Assembly (NCBI GenBank): GCA_003573635.1
Contig: QUTJ01031640.1
Coordinates: forward strand, 1-13,933
Direction of reading: 5' to 3'
DNA from: Goniomonas avonlea
Taxonomy: Eukaryota > Cryptophyceae > Goniomonadida > Goniomonadaceae
Length of the DNA: 13,933 nt
Position 1 is the first letter of the stretch, and each line of letters begins with the position of its first letter. This document shows, in pieces, positions 1-8,990 of this stretch. The notes beneath the pieces are model-generated. The model was given only the letters and a program-made list of their open reading frames with translations, was not told where the DNA came from and did no database searches. Both the position numbers and the translations under genes were made by a program.

Positions 1-3000
1 AGAGGTAACAAAGACACACGAACCGAGCAAGGAGCCGCCCTGCTGGCACATGAGAGCGGGCTTGTGGGTGGAGATCTGCGCTTCGTCGCGAGGCGCGTCG
101 CCCTCGATGATGCAGCGGTCGCCCTCCTTGGTGCTGCCAAGGGGGCACAGGTACTGCGGCGTGACGGTGCGGCCTTCGGTCTTGGTGACGCCCGGCTGGA
201 CCTCGACGCAGGACCCGTCCTTGAGGAGACGGTTGGGTGCGAGGCACTTCTGCTTGCAGCAGTGGGAGAGCGGGCGAAGACTCGACTCGGGCTGCGAGGC
301 CTTGCCGGTCACGCGCAGGACGCACTCGCCGTTGGTCATCTCGCCGCGCTGGCAGGTCACCTCGGGGTTGATGGGCTGAGAGCCGGCCGGCTTCTGAATC
401 TGGCGGGCTGTCTCGAGGCACTCGCCGTCGCTGTTGAGCTTGCCGGGGGTCGGGCAGTGCTTCTCCTGAGCGGTGTACTCGACACACTCGTTGGATTCCG
501 CCGTGCCCTTGGGGCATGTCTTGGGCTGCTCGGGCTCGACGTTGAGGCAGCGCTTGGTGACGGTGTCCGACAGAGAGCCGCTGGGGCACTCGCGGGTCAT
601 ATCGGTGTACATAGCGCACTTGGTCTTGTCCGCGTGGTCAGGCATCCACGGGCTGGCGCAGTCGCCACCGACGGTCTCAGTCTCGGAGACGCAGCCGCCC
701 GGGGTGAGGTCAGAGCCAATGGGGCACTTCTCGTGCGCGTTGCTGTGAGGAATGGCGTCAGCACCCTACTCGTTGAGTTCCCGAATGTACGCAACGCCAT
801 CCCGCGATCAAACTCTCAAATTAAGACACATCTACAGTGATAAGATCCACAGATGAGCCACAACAAGAAACGCCGTGGCGACCGTTGACACACAAGACAC
901 GCAAGACACGCACGAGATCTTGATGCACTGGCCGCCCTGCGTCTCCCAGCCGTGACCGCAGCCGCCGGACTGCACAACTCCGACAGAGTAGCAGACGCCG
1001 TCCTCGTGGACCTGGGTGCGGCCGGGGCAGGTCATCTTTGCCGCCTCGCGCTCGGCACAGCGGCCGCTCTCGAGCGTGCCCTTAGGGCAGAAGGTCTCGC
1101 ACTGCATCTTGTCGCTCGAGGCGGGGATGGGGGTGTTCTCGCCCGGAGGCATGTACGTGATCTGCTTGTCAGTGGCCCACTGGCGGGAGCCGATGCCGCC
1201 GGAAACGTGGTCGAGACCCTGCGCACCGCGGACGTTGGACACGTGCTTCATGATAGAGCACCACTTGCGGCACAAGCGGCGCTTCTCGCCGTCGTTTTGG
1301 TAGGCATAGAAGCAGCCCTTGCCCATGTCGCCGCACTCAGCCGGGGAGAAGCCCACGCAGCGCTGGTCACAGTCGTGTCAGAACAGGAAAGAAACGAGGA
1401 CACCCGACACGGAGACAGGGGCGGGCGCAGTGGCGGTCAAGGAAGGGTCAGTTGTGGCTCGTGACAGAGGGGAGACGGGGACAGGGAGAGACAAGGCGAG
1501 GAAGGGGAGGGGGGAGAGGGGGGGGCAGGGGATCAGGGGTCTGAAAGCACACCTCGTGCGCAGGGCTCAGCTTCTCGCAGGTGTTGCCAACGAGGTTGAA
1601 GCCTTCAGCGCAGGTCAGCTCCTTGGCAAGCTGGTGCAGACACCTGCCCTTGTTCATGAAGAACCCGGGAGTGCAGGTGGCCTCGCCAGCCTCCCTGCTC
1701 TCGATGCAGCGGCTGCCCTTGAGGGTCAGGCCGGTCGGGCAGGTCAGGGTGGAGGGGACCGTCTTGGAGCACTTGCCAGAGTTGGAGAACGAGTAGCCAG
1801 AGGGGCAGTGGGAAGCACGCTCAGAGGTGCGCTTGCAGCGACCGTTGAACTCGGTGCCGCTCTCGCAGCGCTCGACGGGCGCAACGACCTTGGTGCACTT
1901 GCTGAGACGCTCCTCCCACACGAAGCCGGAGGGGCAGGCGTGGCCCACCAGATTGCCGACGACGACACGGCACTTGCCGTCCTGGGTCTTGGTGCCCTCC
2001 TTGCAGTAGGAGGAGAACTCCACCTTGCGCTTGCACTCGCCATTGTCGGGACCCACCCAGCCTTGACCGGCAGGGCAGATGTGGCAGTTGGAGGTGCAGG
2101 TGGGGGGCAGGCACTTGCCATTAACGGGGCCAGAATAACCGGCGCGGCAGGTCTGGCGGGTGGGCTCTCGGAGCTCGCACTTGCCACCAACCGCGGTGAA
2201 ACCCGCCTCGCACTCGATCTGACCGTTGTGGGTAGCAGTGCACTTGCAGCTGTGAGAAAGCAATCAATACAATGCCACACGCACGGACAAACGAGAACAC
2301 ACACACACACACACACCGGTGAGGAAGTTCAACTCTTCCACGTTGATCAAATCACTGTTAAAGACTTCCAAGAACACCGCGAAGTACGTACTTGTCGCCT
2401 TCGCGAACACAGGTCTCGCCGTCGAGCTCGGCGTCCGAAGTGTAATCGTCGAAGCCGAGCGGGTCGAACAAAGCGGCGTCCTCCATCTGGTCCAGCTCGA
2501 GCATCTCCATGGCGGCAAGCGCCGAGTCGGCTTTCTGCGTGAGGGACCTTCAGACTTGCAACATCCGAGGCGGATTCGGGAGTTCGAAACGCGTTGACAA
2601 AGAAATTCTAGACAGTTTGAGGGATTTGAGAGATGTTGGGGAGGCGGTTTCAAGCACGATATCGGGGCAAGACTGACCTCGAGCTCGTCCTGCATCTCTG
2701 CAGTCATCTCGGACCGCTTGAGCGCACGGTCGGCCTTGGAGAGGCTGGCCTGGAGCGCCTGCATGGCGGGGCTGCCCGGGCACTCCCACTGGACAACCGC
2801 GGGGCGCACGCACACCGAGCCGTGGGCGCTGAAACCCACAGGGCAGGTCACACAATCCTCCTTGCAAGGCAGGGTGCACAGAGTCTTGTCGGCCGTGAGC
2901 TTGCCCTCGGGACAGTCAGGCGTGGCATCAGCATAGCGGAAGCACTTGCCGACGCCGACGGAGAAGCCATCCTGGCAGACCTTCCTGGTGGAGGAGGGCG

Positions 3001-6000
3001 GGCCAACACATGTCTTGCCACCGTCCTTGTCCTCAAGGTTGAAGCCCGGGGGACAGTCAAGCTCCGCAGAACCGAACTTGACGCACGATTTCTTCGCGGA
3101 GTCCGCGCGGAAGCCTTCAGGGCAGGTGTCCATAACGGGGTTGCCCACGACCTTGACGCACCGGCCTCCTGCACGAGGCGGTGTGAGGAGAGATCAATGC
3201 GACAAGTGTGGTTGATATCCTGACGGAACCATCCAAAGAGATTGCTCACCTACAACCCACACTGCGATTTCAACTACCTGGGCCAGAGAAAGGGATTCCT
3301 CTCAGTCACTACGAACGATCTGATCAGCGCACCTTGAAGGCTGAAGCCCGCTGAGCAGGTGCACTTGGCGCCAGCGGCGTTGGTGCCGCGGGCAGAACGG
3401 TGGGGAGGCGGCCAGACGGTGTACGGCGTGACGGAGCCACACAGAGTCGAGGCAATGGTCTCCTCACCCTGGGCATCCCAAGGAAGCTCCTGGGACGCAA
3501 TTGCAATCTGGAAACCGAAGACAATCAGAATGGGGCGCGCGAGGCGGGCCTCGCGCGTGAGGGAGCTCTCAACGCGGAAGCCAAAGACGTTGATTTGCTT
3601 GCCGAGGACCTCGACGAAGGTGCCAGCGAAGCCGGAGACGCTGGCGCACCAGTCGTTCTTGGCGACCTGGCCCTTACCGTAGAGGCTGGCTTCGAGGCCG
3701 ATGCGGAAACGCTTGGCGCCGAAGGACTCAACCTTCTTCTCCTCGAAGGAGAAGGCGTGGCCCTTGACGCTGCACTGCTCCTGTCCGAACATCTTGTTGA
3801 CGTCGAACTTGTTAAGGCCAAACTCAAGACCAGTGCCGCGCTCCTTGTAGGTGGTCGCTCCAGCGGTGGGCGTAACCTCGTCGCTGTCCTCGACCTCGAG
3901 CATCTCCTCGAGATCAAGACCAGCGCCCTCAGCCGGAGACGGGGCGGGATGGAACGCAGCGTCCATGCCGTGCCCGCGAAGGATCGTCAACAGGGAGTCA
4001 GCAACGGGCTTGGTGAGAGCGGGGAACTTGGTTGCGCCCGCCTGAAGGCGAGAGCCCAGGTCCAGCCAGACGGTGGACGGCAAGTCACGGTGCTGGAGCG
4101 CGTTGAGGGTCGCGAGACGCACGGTCTCTGAGGGCTCGGCCAGGAAGTGGCCACTCAGGAGAGCGGTGGCCTCAGGAGACTTGATGCGGCGCAGGGAGAG
4201 AGCGGCCTGCTCGCGGAGGACGGGGGAGTGCGACTCGAGATACTCACTGATGGTGTGCATGTCTTGTTCGGATCCCATGTTACCGAGCGCGACGAGCGCG
4301 ACGAGCTGGCCAGGCTCGTAGTTGGCCGAGTTGGTCAGCATTTCCATGATGTGGGCACGGGTGCTGAGCTTGAACTCGTGGTTCTCGGGCATCTTGCCGG
4401 CCATGGCAGACAGCACAGACACAGCCGTGGCAGCGGTCTCCATGTCGTTGGTTGTGCCAACGAGGCCGTTAAGGTACTTGACCATCGACTTGGTGGGCTT
4501 GTCAGCAGCCAGCAGACCCTGGAAAGGGGTCATTTCCGATGCTGTTGGGATGGAAGGGCCGGATTATGACCGAAAGGCCGCAACGGGGGGGGTGGTGGTT
4601 TAACAACAAGAAAAGCGGCAATCGACAAATCCTCAGTGCGATGCTGGTCACACAAGCACAATCGACAATAGTGCGATGCTGATCACACTGAGCACGGGGT
4701 ACATGAAAAGGACAAGGGAGCCAAATCAGACAAGCTCACCGTCAGGAGCAGCCGGCGCTCTTCCTCAGAGGTGTACGGGTGCTTCATGACGCGAAGCATG
4801 ACATTCTGTGCGGCGCCGTCCGCACGAGAGAGAAGCATCTTCATCACAGCGCGGCGCAGTTGCGACTTGTCATCACCCTGAGAACAAATGGTAAACAAGG
4901 CGCGACGCTCAACATTCACGGGTGGAACACTCCAACTGCGACGACAGACAGACACTCAACATCTGGTGAGACACTTGAGAGTAAACGAGAGACACACACT
5001 ACAGCGACAGAACGGCGATGGAACGCACCTGGAGCAGCTCCACCTCCTCGCCCTCTCCGTAGATTGACTCGCCGGGGCCGAGGAGGATACGACCAACCTC
5101 ATGGGTCACTCGGCCAGTCGTGTCAGCCCTCATCATAGCCTACGCATTGGATCAGTCTGGGAGGGGGGAGCGTAACGCGGCCAGTCAGGCCAGTCTGTGG
5201 GAGGGGAGAGGCCAACATGCGGGGAAAGAGGAGGGAGCGAAGGCTGTCAGTGAATGTGTGTAAAACGGCCTCGTTGTACAGAGTTGTCGACACACCTGAA
5301 GATCGTTGAGCCAAGATTGGGCCTCGTCGGCAGTCTCGGCCTCGGTCGCCTTGCGGATCACACCAGCAACATTGCGAGCCAGGGCTTCAACAACCACGGA
5401 CGACCCATCGGAAACCTTTGCGGCGTCTTCCTCGGAGATGTCAACAGTGAAGAGGTCCTCCTCCGTGGGGTTCTAAGATGAGGATGAGACAAAGATGAGC
5501 GACAAGAGACTGAGCGAGCCAACAGCGAGAGAGGCGAGAGGAGAACAAGAGAGGGGAGGTAGAAGCAGCAACGGCCTTCAAAAGGAACGAGAGCGGGAGA
5601 AGGGAGGGAGAGAAGTAGGGGGAGGAGGAGGGGGGACAAGCCAATGGCGAACCTCGCGGGCCGTCTCAGCGGCAAGGTCCGTCACCACTGCCTCGCCCTG
5701 GGACTTGGAGGCGTAGTGCGCCTTGACAGAGTCGATATCCGCAAAGACAAGGTCAGAAAACTGGGAATGAGCACAGCTGCTGTGTTTGAACTCCATCTTG
5801 CTGGCTGTGTTTGAGCGCATGGCAAACGAGTCCATGCCACCCTTGAGACCGGAACCGTGCACGCGGTCGTTCTCTGAGAGATGGCCTGCGAGAGAAGAGT
5901 TGGATACAGCCAGACACCACACCAGCAGAATACAAGCAGCATACGAGTAAGAGGCACAGACCTGAAGAAGACTTCTCCTGCGTGGCAACGACATCCACGA

Positions 6001-7354
6001 CACCATTCCTGACGCCAAGAATTGTCTTGCCCTTGTTAGTCATGGCAAGATCCCGAGCACGGGAGGCAGCCTCCTTGCGCACATGAAGGGTCTCGCCGTT
6101 CTCCTTGACGGTGTATTGAACATCGGCAATACTACCGTCCAAAGAAATATCCTCGACGGTGTAGCTCTTCTTTTTGGCGAGGTTGAAGTGGAACATGCCA
6201 GCCATTTGGCGCTTGATATTCAGGGTCTTGAGAGACTCACGGTTGTTGAAAATGATCTTGGTGATCTTGCCGTTGCCTTTCTGAACGAAGTAAAACGGGT
6301 TCATCTGCAGACCGAAGGTGATCGGGATCCTCTGATTCCCGTTGTTGACATGCGCTTCGTGCACAAGCAACTCAAACACGTGCTGCCCATCAGCCGTTGT
6401 GCCCAGCTTCTCCAGGTCGAAGTCCGCGGACATGTAAGCATTCGCATTGGTCATTGCGCGCTTGGGCGCCTCACCACCCTTTTCTAGAAGGGCACCCATT
6501 TTCATTTTGGTGTCGGTCTGGAAAGTGTACGAGTAGGTGCATCCACTGGTGTGAGTAAGGGCGGGCACCTCCGGCACCTCACGCTCACACGTCTGCCACG
6601 GCAACGCGTTGCTGTCACACTCCTTCATCGCCTGGCACATTTTGAGCCCGATTTCGTCCTCGATGTCGTTAGCCCAAGTGCCGAGCTCGGCCATCATCGA
6701 ATCCTGGAGAGCTTTGTTGCACATTCCCTGGGTAGAAGTCTGGCAGACCTCTGAGAACTCCTGGCGGAGAGCAACCCGAGCAGCTTCAGTCCCATTGACC
6801 TGACTGGCGAAGGCAAAAGCGGCAGGGGCGACCACAGACTGGCAGCGATCGCATTTGCCACGGTTGCACTTGCGCCAGCGAACGCAGATCTCCTTGGCGC
6901 ACATCCCCGTGGCAATGTCACGGAGCAGGCGGTGCCTGTTTTGCTCATCCTTCCAAGTCATGCACATTGATTCCGCAGCAACCGGGCACTTGGAGTCAGT
7001 CTCGCCACTCCATCCGGTGGACTGTTTCTCCCTGATAGCCTGCACAAAGAGACGACAGCCAGCGCACTCGGACGCAAGCTCATCCTCAGTACCGGTAAAA
7101 TCGGCAATATCCGCGACCCAGTTGCTGTTGTCCTCGACCTCAAAGAGGTCGGAGAGCACCAGCTTGTCAGAGGCAGCCGGTGCCGCGGAGGAAACCTTCA
7201 GGGGTGCAACGGGCACCATGATCGGCTCCTCCTCCTCAATCATCATAGGCTGCTCAGTGTCGACTACATTTGCCATGGTCTGCCCATGCTCACCCGTAGA
7301 TGCGACCGCCACGATGAACAGGGCGGCGCATAATGCCGCCCAGGCACGCCTCAT
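1..7354 (-). CDS. Secreted saposin-B x2 / vitellogenin-N / oocyst-wall-repeat chimeric protein (3' end outside window)
   Basis: My exon model on the minus strand is 5962-7354, 5653-5885, 5296-5472, 5029-5139, 4740-4877, 3333-4518, 2678-3168, 2392-2534, 1553-2249, 914-1362 and 1-742 (continuing off the edge). Every intron is GT-AG, the phases agree at all ten junctions, and the joined frame gives 1920 residues without a stop. The start at 7354 is chosen because a signal peptide follows at once, although the frame is open upstream to 7525. Layout: signal peptide 1-20; saposin-B-like domains 97-157 and 168-246; vitellogenin N-terminal beta domain about 270-540, with the family-like stretches PFYFVQKGNGKI and LNIKRQMAGMF; helical domain to about 830; second beta-rich part 908-1039; cysteine array from 1070 onward. 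Vitellogenin-N proteins load or carry neutral lipid, and oocyst-wall repeats are disulfide-linked wall material in coccidia. A secreted lipid-bearing wall protein is therefore inferred. At the exon 5/6 junction, ATG-containing sequence at 4533 is intronic in my model; the acceptor after CCTTTCCAG (exon start 4518) is the one that keeps phase. Confidence 0.85.
2297..2316. repeat. (AC)10 microsatellite in an intron
   Basis: Ten AC units lie inside intron 2250-2391 of the large gene. On the coding strand it reads (GT)n and sits roughly mid-intron, so no effect on the reading frame is expected. Confidence 0.9.
2478..2510 (-). other. Acidic linker splitting the cysteine array (exon 8)
   Basis: Exon 8 (2392-2534, 47 full codons) is mostly acidic and contains the core MEMLELDQMED at residues 1252-1262. 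Only one cysteine lies near its end. It follows a charged helix-like tail in exon 7 (LSKADRALKRSEMTAEMQDE). It separates the first repeat block (exon 7) from the second (exon 9) and is a whole-exon insert bounded by introns 2535-2677 and 2250-2391. Confidence 0.6.
3454..3849 (-). other. Beta-rich segment following the helical domain (residues about 908-1039)
   Basis: After an acidic linker (residues 885-899) comes a segment of alternating polar and hydrophobic residues with glycines: CSVKGHAFSFEEKKVESFGA, RIGLEASLYGKGQ and INVFGFRVESSL. It may correspond to the lipid-cavity beta sheets of large lipid transfer proteins. The similarity is only in character, so the domain name is left open. A basic RSAR motif lies near residue 382, just before the cysteine array. 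Confidence 0.4.
4084..6547 (-). other. Vitellogenin/large lipid transfer protein N-terminal module (residues about 270-829, over exons 1-6)
   Basis: The N-terminal beta domain begins at a cysteine followed by TYSYTFQT. It includes the vitellogenin-like run with PFYFVQKGNGKI and then LNIKRQMAGMFHFNL. Exons 3-6 are helix-rich. Residues 751-829 look like HEAT-type repeats (GQLVALVALGNMGSEQ, SPVLREQAALSLRRIKS, SETVRLATLNALQHRD), as in the helical superhelix of vitellogenin, apoB and MTP. Introns at 5886-5961, 5473-5652, 5140-5295, 4878-5028 and 4519-4739 interrupt it. The family assignment comes from recognised motifs; no search was run. Confidence 0.8.
6617..6853 (-). other. Saposin-B-like domain 2 (residues 168-246)
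   Basis: The six-cysteine pattern is C-x2-C-x32-C-x7-C-x27-C-x5-C. The final C-x5-C and the helical segments before it (ALQDSMMAELGTW, IEDEIGLKM) are the usual saposin-B ending. There is a possible N-glycosylation site at N187 (NGT). It sits ten residues after domain 1 and about 25 residues before the vitellogenin-N module. This second copy fits the family better than the first. Confidence 0.65.
6884..7066 (-). other. Saposin-B-like domain 1 (residues 97-157)
   Basis: Six cysteines are spaced C-x2-C-x22-C-x7-C-x20-C-x4-C, with amphipathic helix-like segments between them (RLFVQAIREK, HRLLRDIATGM). The order and approximate spacing match the saposin fold, which is known to bind lipids and has a C1-C6, C2-C5, C3-C4 disulfide plan. 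The loops are slightly shorter than in textbook saposins. The assignment rests on cysteine spacing rather than a profile search. Confidence 0.6.
7295..7354 (-). other. Signal peptide of the large lipoprotein/wall protein
   Basis: Residues 1-20 read MRR, then an uninterrupted hydrophobic stretch (AWAALCAALFIVAVA), then small residues (STG), then a charged, polar region. This is the classic n-, h- and c-region pattern of a secretory signal and supports ER entry. It also fixes the start codon, because the in-frame upstream extension has no such character. Confidence 0.85.
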
Positions 7355-7370
7355 GATGCGAAAGCTTGTG

Positions 7371-7495
7371 CTGGGAAAGACACCGGGTCTACTCTTTGTG
7401 GATAACTCTGACCGGTCAAAATGACACTGGGGGGAAGGGGGTTGGGGGGTCTGGGTGGCTTTCGATGTGACGCTGTTCACACAGGTGGGACTTAC
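7371..7495 (-). promoter_or_regulatory. Possible 5' UTR intron just upstream of the large gene's start
   Basis: On the minus strand a consensus donor GTAAGT lies at 7495-7490. A pyrimidine-rich acceptor (GTGTCTTTCCCAG) ends at 7371, 16 bases before the ATG. If it is spliced, the leader would start upstream of 7495. Alternatively the transcript simply starts within this stretch. No clear TATA box is seen. Confidence 0.3.
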
Positions 7496-7589
7496 AAAAT
7501 TCAAATCCAAGTTATGACAGTCCAACTGATTGCAACGAGCTCTCGATTGAGGCAGCCTGGCACTGGCAGTGAGTGTACAAAGCCTTGAA

Positions 7590-7616
7590 GCCGAGGCTCC
7601 ACAATAGCGCCTCGGC
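7590..7616. repeat. GC-rich hairpin upstream of the large gene
   Basis: Arms GCCGAGGC (7590-7597) and GCCTCGGC (7609-7616) are perfect 8-bp complements around an 11-nt loop, about 235 bp upstream of the start codon. It may be regulatory or incidental. Confidence 0.5.
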
Positions 7617-8191
7617 CGCAGGGCCGGATCGACCTATGAGAGAATTCAAACCGGACGTGCACACCCGAAAAACATGGAAGTTGAAAGATCTCGTTCGAAA
7701 TTTTGAAAAAATAAAGAATAGCTGGCAAACTTTTTGACACCAAGAAACATCAAAAAAAATTGCATGCCGTCGAGCCTGATTTATTTTCAAATATATTAAC
7801 GAACTCGCGAGCCGGCGCTCGGAAATACGATTCGTTCAATGATGATAAGGAAGGCTTGTAACAGCCTGGGCCGCGTACTCCGGTATAGCGCTACGCGAGG
7901 TACAAAATGAGCTTGAAATGTAAACGGCCGATATATGATATCTAGAATTCCGTTGCCAGTGCTAGCAAATTGAATGCACATGCCTTCTCTCCGTCGAGTA
8001 CGACATCATACTAGCACGACCTTTTTTACTTAATTGATCTTAGTCGGGCAGTTTATTAAATATTATCCGATTTATATCGTTACCGTACTTAATGATGCAA
8101 GAGTTCGAACACGTATACTTGGGTGACCGTCCGTCGAAGCAAATTGCATCGGCTATATCGGTCATCGAATCATACATATTTCACTTCCTGT

Positions 8192-8211
8192 CGCTGGTTT
8201 ATAAACCAGCG
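8192..8211. repeat. Perfect 20-bp palindrome
   Basis: CGCTGGTTTATAAACCAGCG equals its own reverse complement. A related sequence (AAACCAGCGGCGCTGG) follows within about 40 bases, so this local region is rich in CTGG/CCAG inversions. It resembles, but is not identical to, the palindrome in the nearby transposon (core TGGTAAATTTACCA). Confidence 0.85.
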
Positions 8212-8270
8212 GCTGTGCCTCCTTCCTGTATCTGGTATCAAAACCAGCGGCGCTGGCAGTGGTTTTATTT

Positions 8271-8392
8271 GGCTGGTACGGCGAGCCCGCGTAGATTATA
8301 CTTTCGTTCCCCCCTTTTCGCTTTTTTGGCGCCTTTTTCTTTTCTATTCGCGACCTTGTATTCAAAGACTACAGAACGTGCGCGTACCAGCC
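8271..8392. repeat. Inverted 10-bp repeat pair (GGCTGGTACG / CGTACCAGCC)
   Basis: GGCTGGTACG at 8271-8280 is the exact reverse complement of CGTACCAGCC at 8383-8392. The 102-bp spacer is unremarkable. This could be the remnant ends of a small element, but I see no flanking duplication. Confidence 0.4.
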
Positions 8393-8775
8393 GCCCGGCT
8401 GGCCCGTGGTACTCATATACCGGGCCGGTATGCAACTTCAAGTTGAACAAGTAGGCATTAGGAATTGTGGAGCTGCAGGCTGAGCCACATGATCGAATAT
8501 CGCGATCCGGGCCGTAGTAGTAGTGTCACATGAGTGAACTGATTCCCTTATTTTCTCACTTTACTGGCATTAATTAATTGAATACATGAATCGAGGACTC
8601 GCGCATGCAAATTGATCATGCTTTATATATCTCTAAGAATTAATAGACAGAAATTAATACTACATGCCGGAGATTGGTGCCTAATATCGCATATCTTCGA
8701 CTAGTTGGAGTATGTACATATGGCCACCGCGGCACACCGTGGCACCGATTAACCTGTTGAACTTCAAGTTGTCAA

Positions 8776-8921
8776 TTATATATATCTCTATCTATATCTT
8801 TCTCTATATCTAGAATCTATATCTATCATCTATCTATCTATCTATCTATATCTATATCTATACCTATATGTATCTTAATAATCTCTCTCTATATGATCTA
8901 TATCTATCTATCTATATATAG
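8776..8921. repeat. Compound TATC / TATATC microsatellite
   Basis: The block is low-complexity and built almost entirely of TATC, TATATC and CTCT units with interruptions. The purest run is the ATCT repeat around 8828-8847. It is typical of intergenic DNA and carries no coding signal. Confidence 0.85.
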
Positions 8922-8981
8922 ATGCATTACAGCATATATATGCATTACTGTTGATGATCTCGCAGCATGCCCACTAGGATG

Positions 8982-8990
8982 GACTCGGAT
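8982..8990. repeat. Left target-site duplication of the transposon
   Basis: GACTCGGAT directly abuts the left terminal inverted repeat and recurs exactly at 9454-9462 on the other side. The preceding G could make it 10 bp, but that G is also the last base of the right terminus, so 9 bp is the clean reading. Confidence 0.85.

Larger units (their letters stand above)
1..3363 (-). other. Oocyst-wall-protein-like cysteine-rich repeat array (residues 1070-1920, continuing off edge)
   Basis: Exons 6 (end) to 11 hold about 70 cysteines. Many fall in modules of the form C-[PxAE]-x-G-[FYT]-x(5-10)-C-x(7-11)-C, for example CPEGFRADSAKKSC, CPPGFNLEDKDGGKTC, CPSGYSFSNSGKC and CPTGLTLKGSRC. This is the repeat style of coccidian and Cryptosporidium oocyst wall proteins, which cross-link through disulfides. 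Exon 10 departs from the simple repeat (CRKWCSIM region) and may be a separate cysteine-rich fold. The array has no end inside the window, so total length and any C-terminal anchor are unknown. Confidence 0.75.
7526..8990. other. AT-rich intergenic stretch with no supported gene
   Basis: Open frames here are short, overlap one another and show no domain, signal or splice-supported extension. The stretch holds the hairpin at 7590-7616, the palindrome at 8192-8211, an inverted pair at 8271-8280/8383-8392, a weak inverted pair at 8431/8771 and the microsatellite near 8776-8921. I see no tRNA or other RNA gene. Confidence 0.6.

Noticed and set aside
64-840. Long plus-strand open frame (258 codons) opposite exon 11
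   Set aside because: It is the antisense of the cysteine-rich coding exon, with Ala/Leu/Gly-rich composition and no domain. The minus-strand frame carries the repeats and the splice-consistent reading.
743-913. Hydrophobic C-terminal tail (STVATAFLVVAHLWILSL) ending the protein at 832
   Set aside because: Donor GTGCGT at 913 and acceptor CTCACAG at 743 join exons 10 and 11 in phase, and cysteine repeats continue to the edge. Intron retention giving a membrane tail cannot be fully excluded.
1319-2542. Plus-strand open frame of 407 codons
   Set aside because: It runs through introns and exons of the minus-strand gene alike and is low in complexity, so it is a shadow of the GC-rich coding strand.
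3400-4131. Plus-strand open frame of 243 codons opposite exon 6
   Set aside because: Antisense shadow of the vitellogenin-N/beta-region exon, with no recognisable motif.
4519-4739. ATG at 4533 as the start of a separate gene
   Set aside because: It lies 15 bases before the acceptor that keeps phase with exon 5, and the protein continues the helical domain rather than starting one.
7355-7525. Upstream in-frame Met at 7525 as the start of the large protein
   Set aside because: It would place 57 polar residues before an otherwise perfect signal peptide and spans a possible 5' UTR intron.
8092-8120. tRNA B-box-like GAGTTCGAACAC
   Set aside because: No acceptor stem or A-box at the right distance, so no cloverleaf forms.
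8092-8454. 120-codon plus-strand open frame and its overlapping partners
   Set aside because: Overlaps other open frames on both strands, spans palindromes, and has no domain or splice support.
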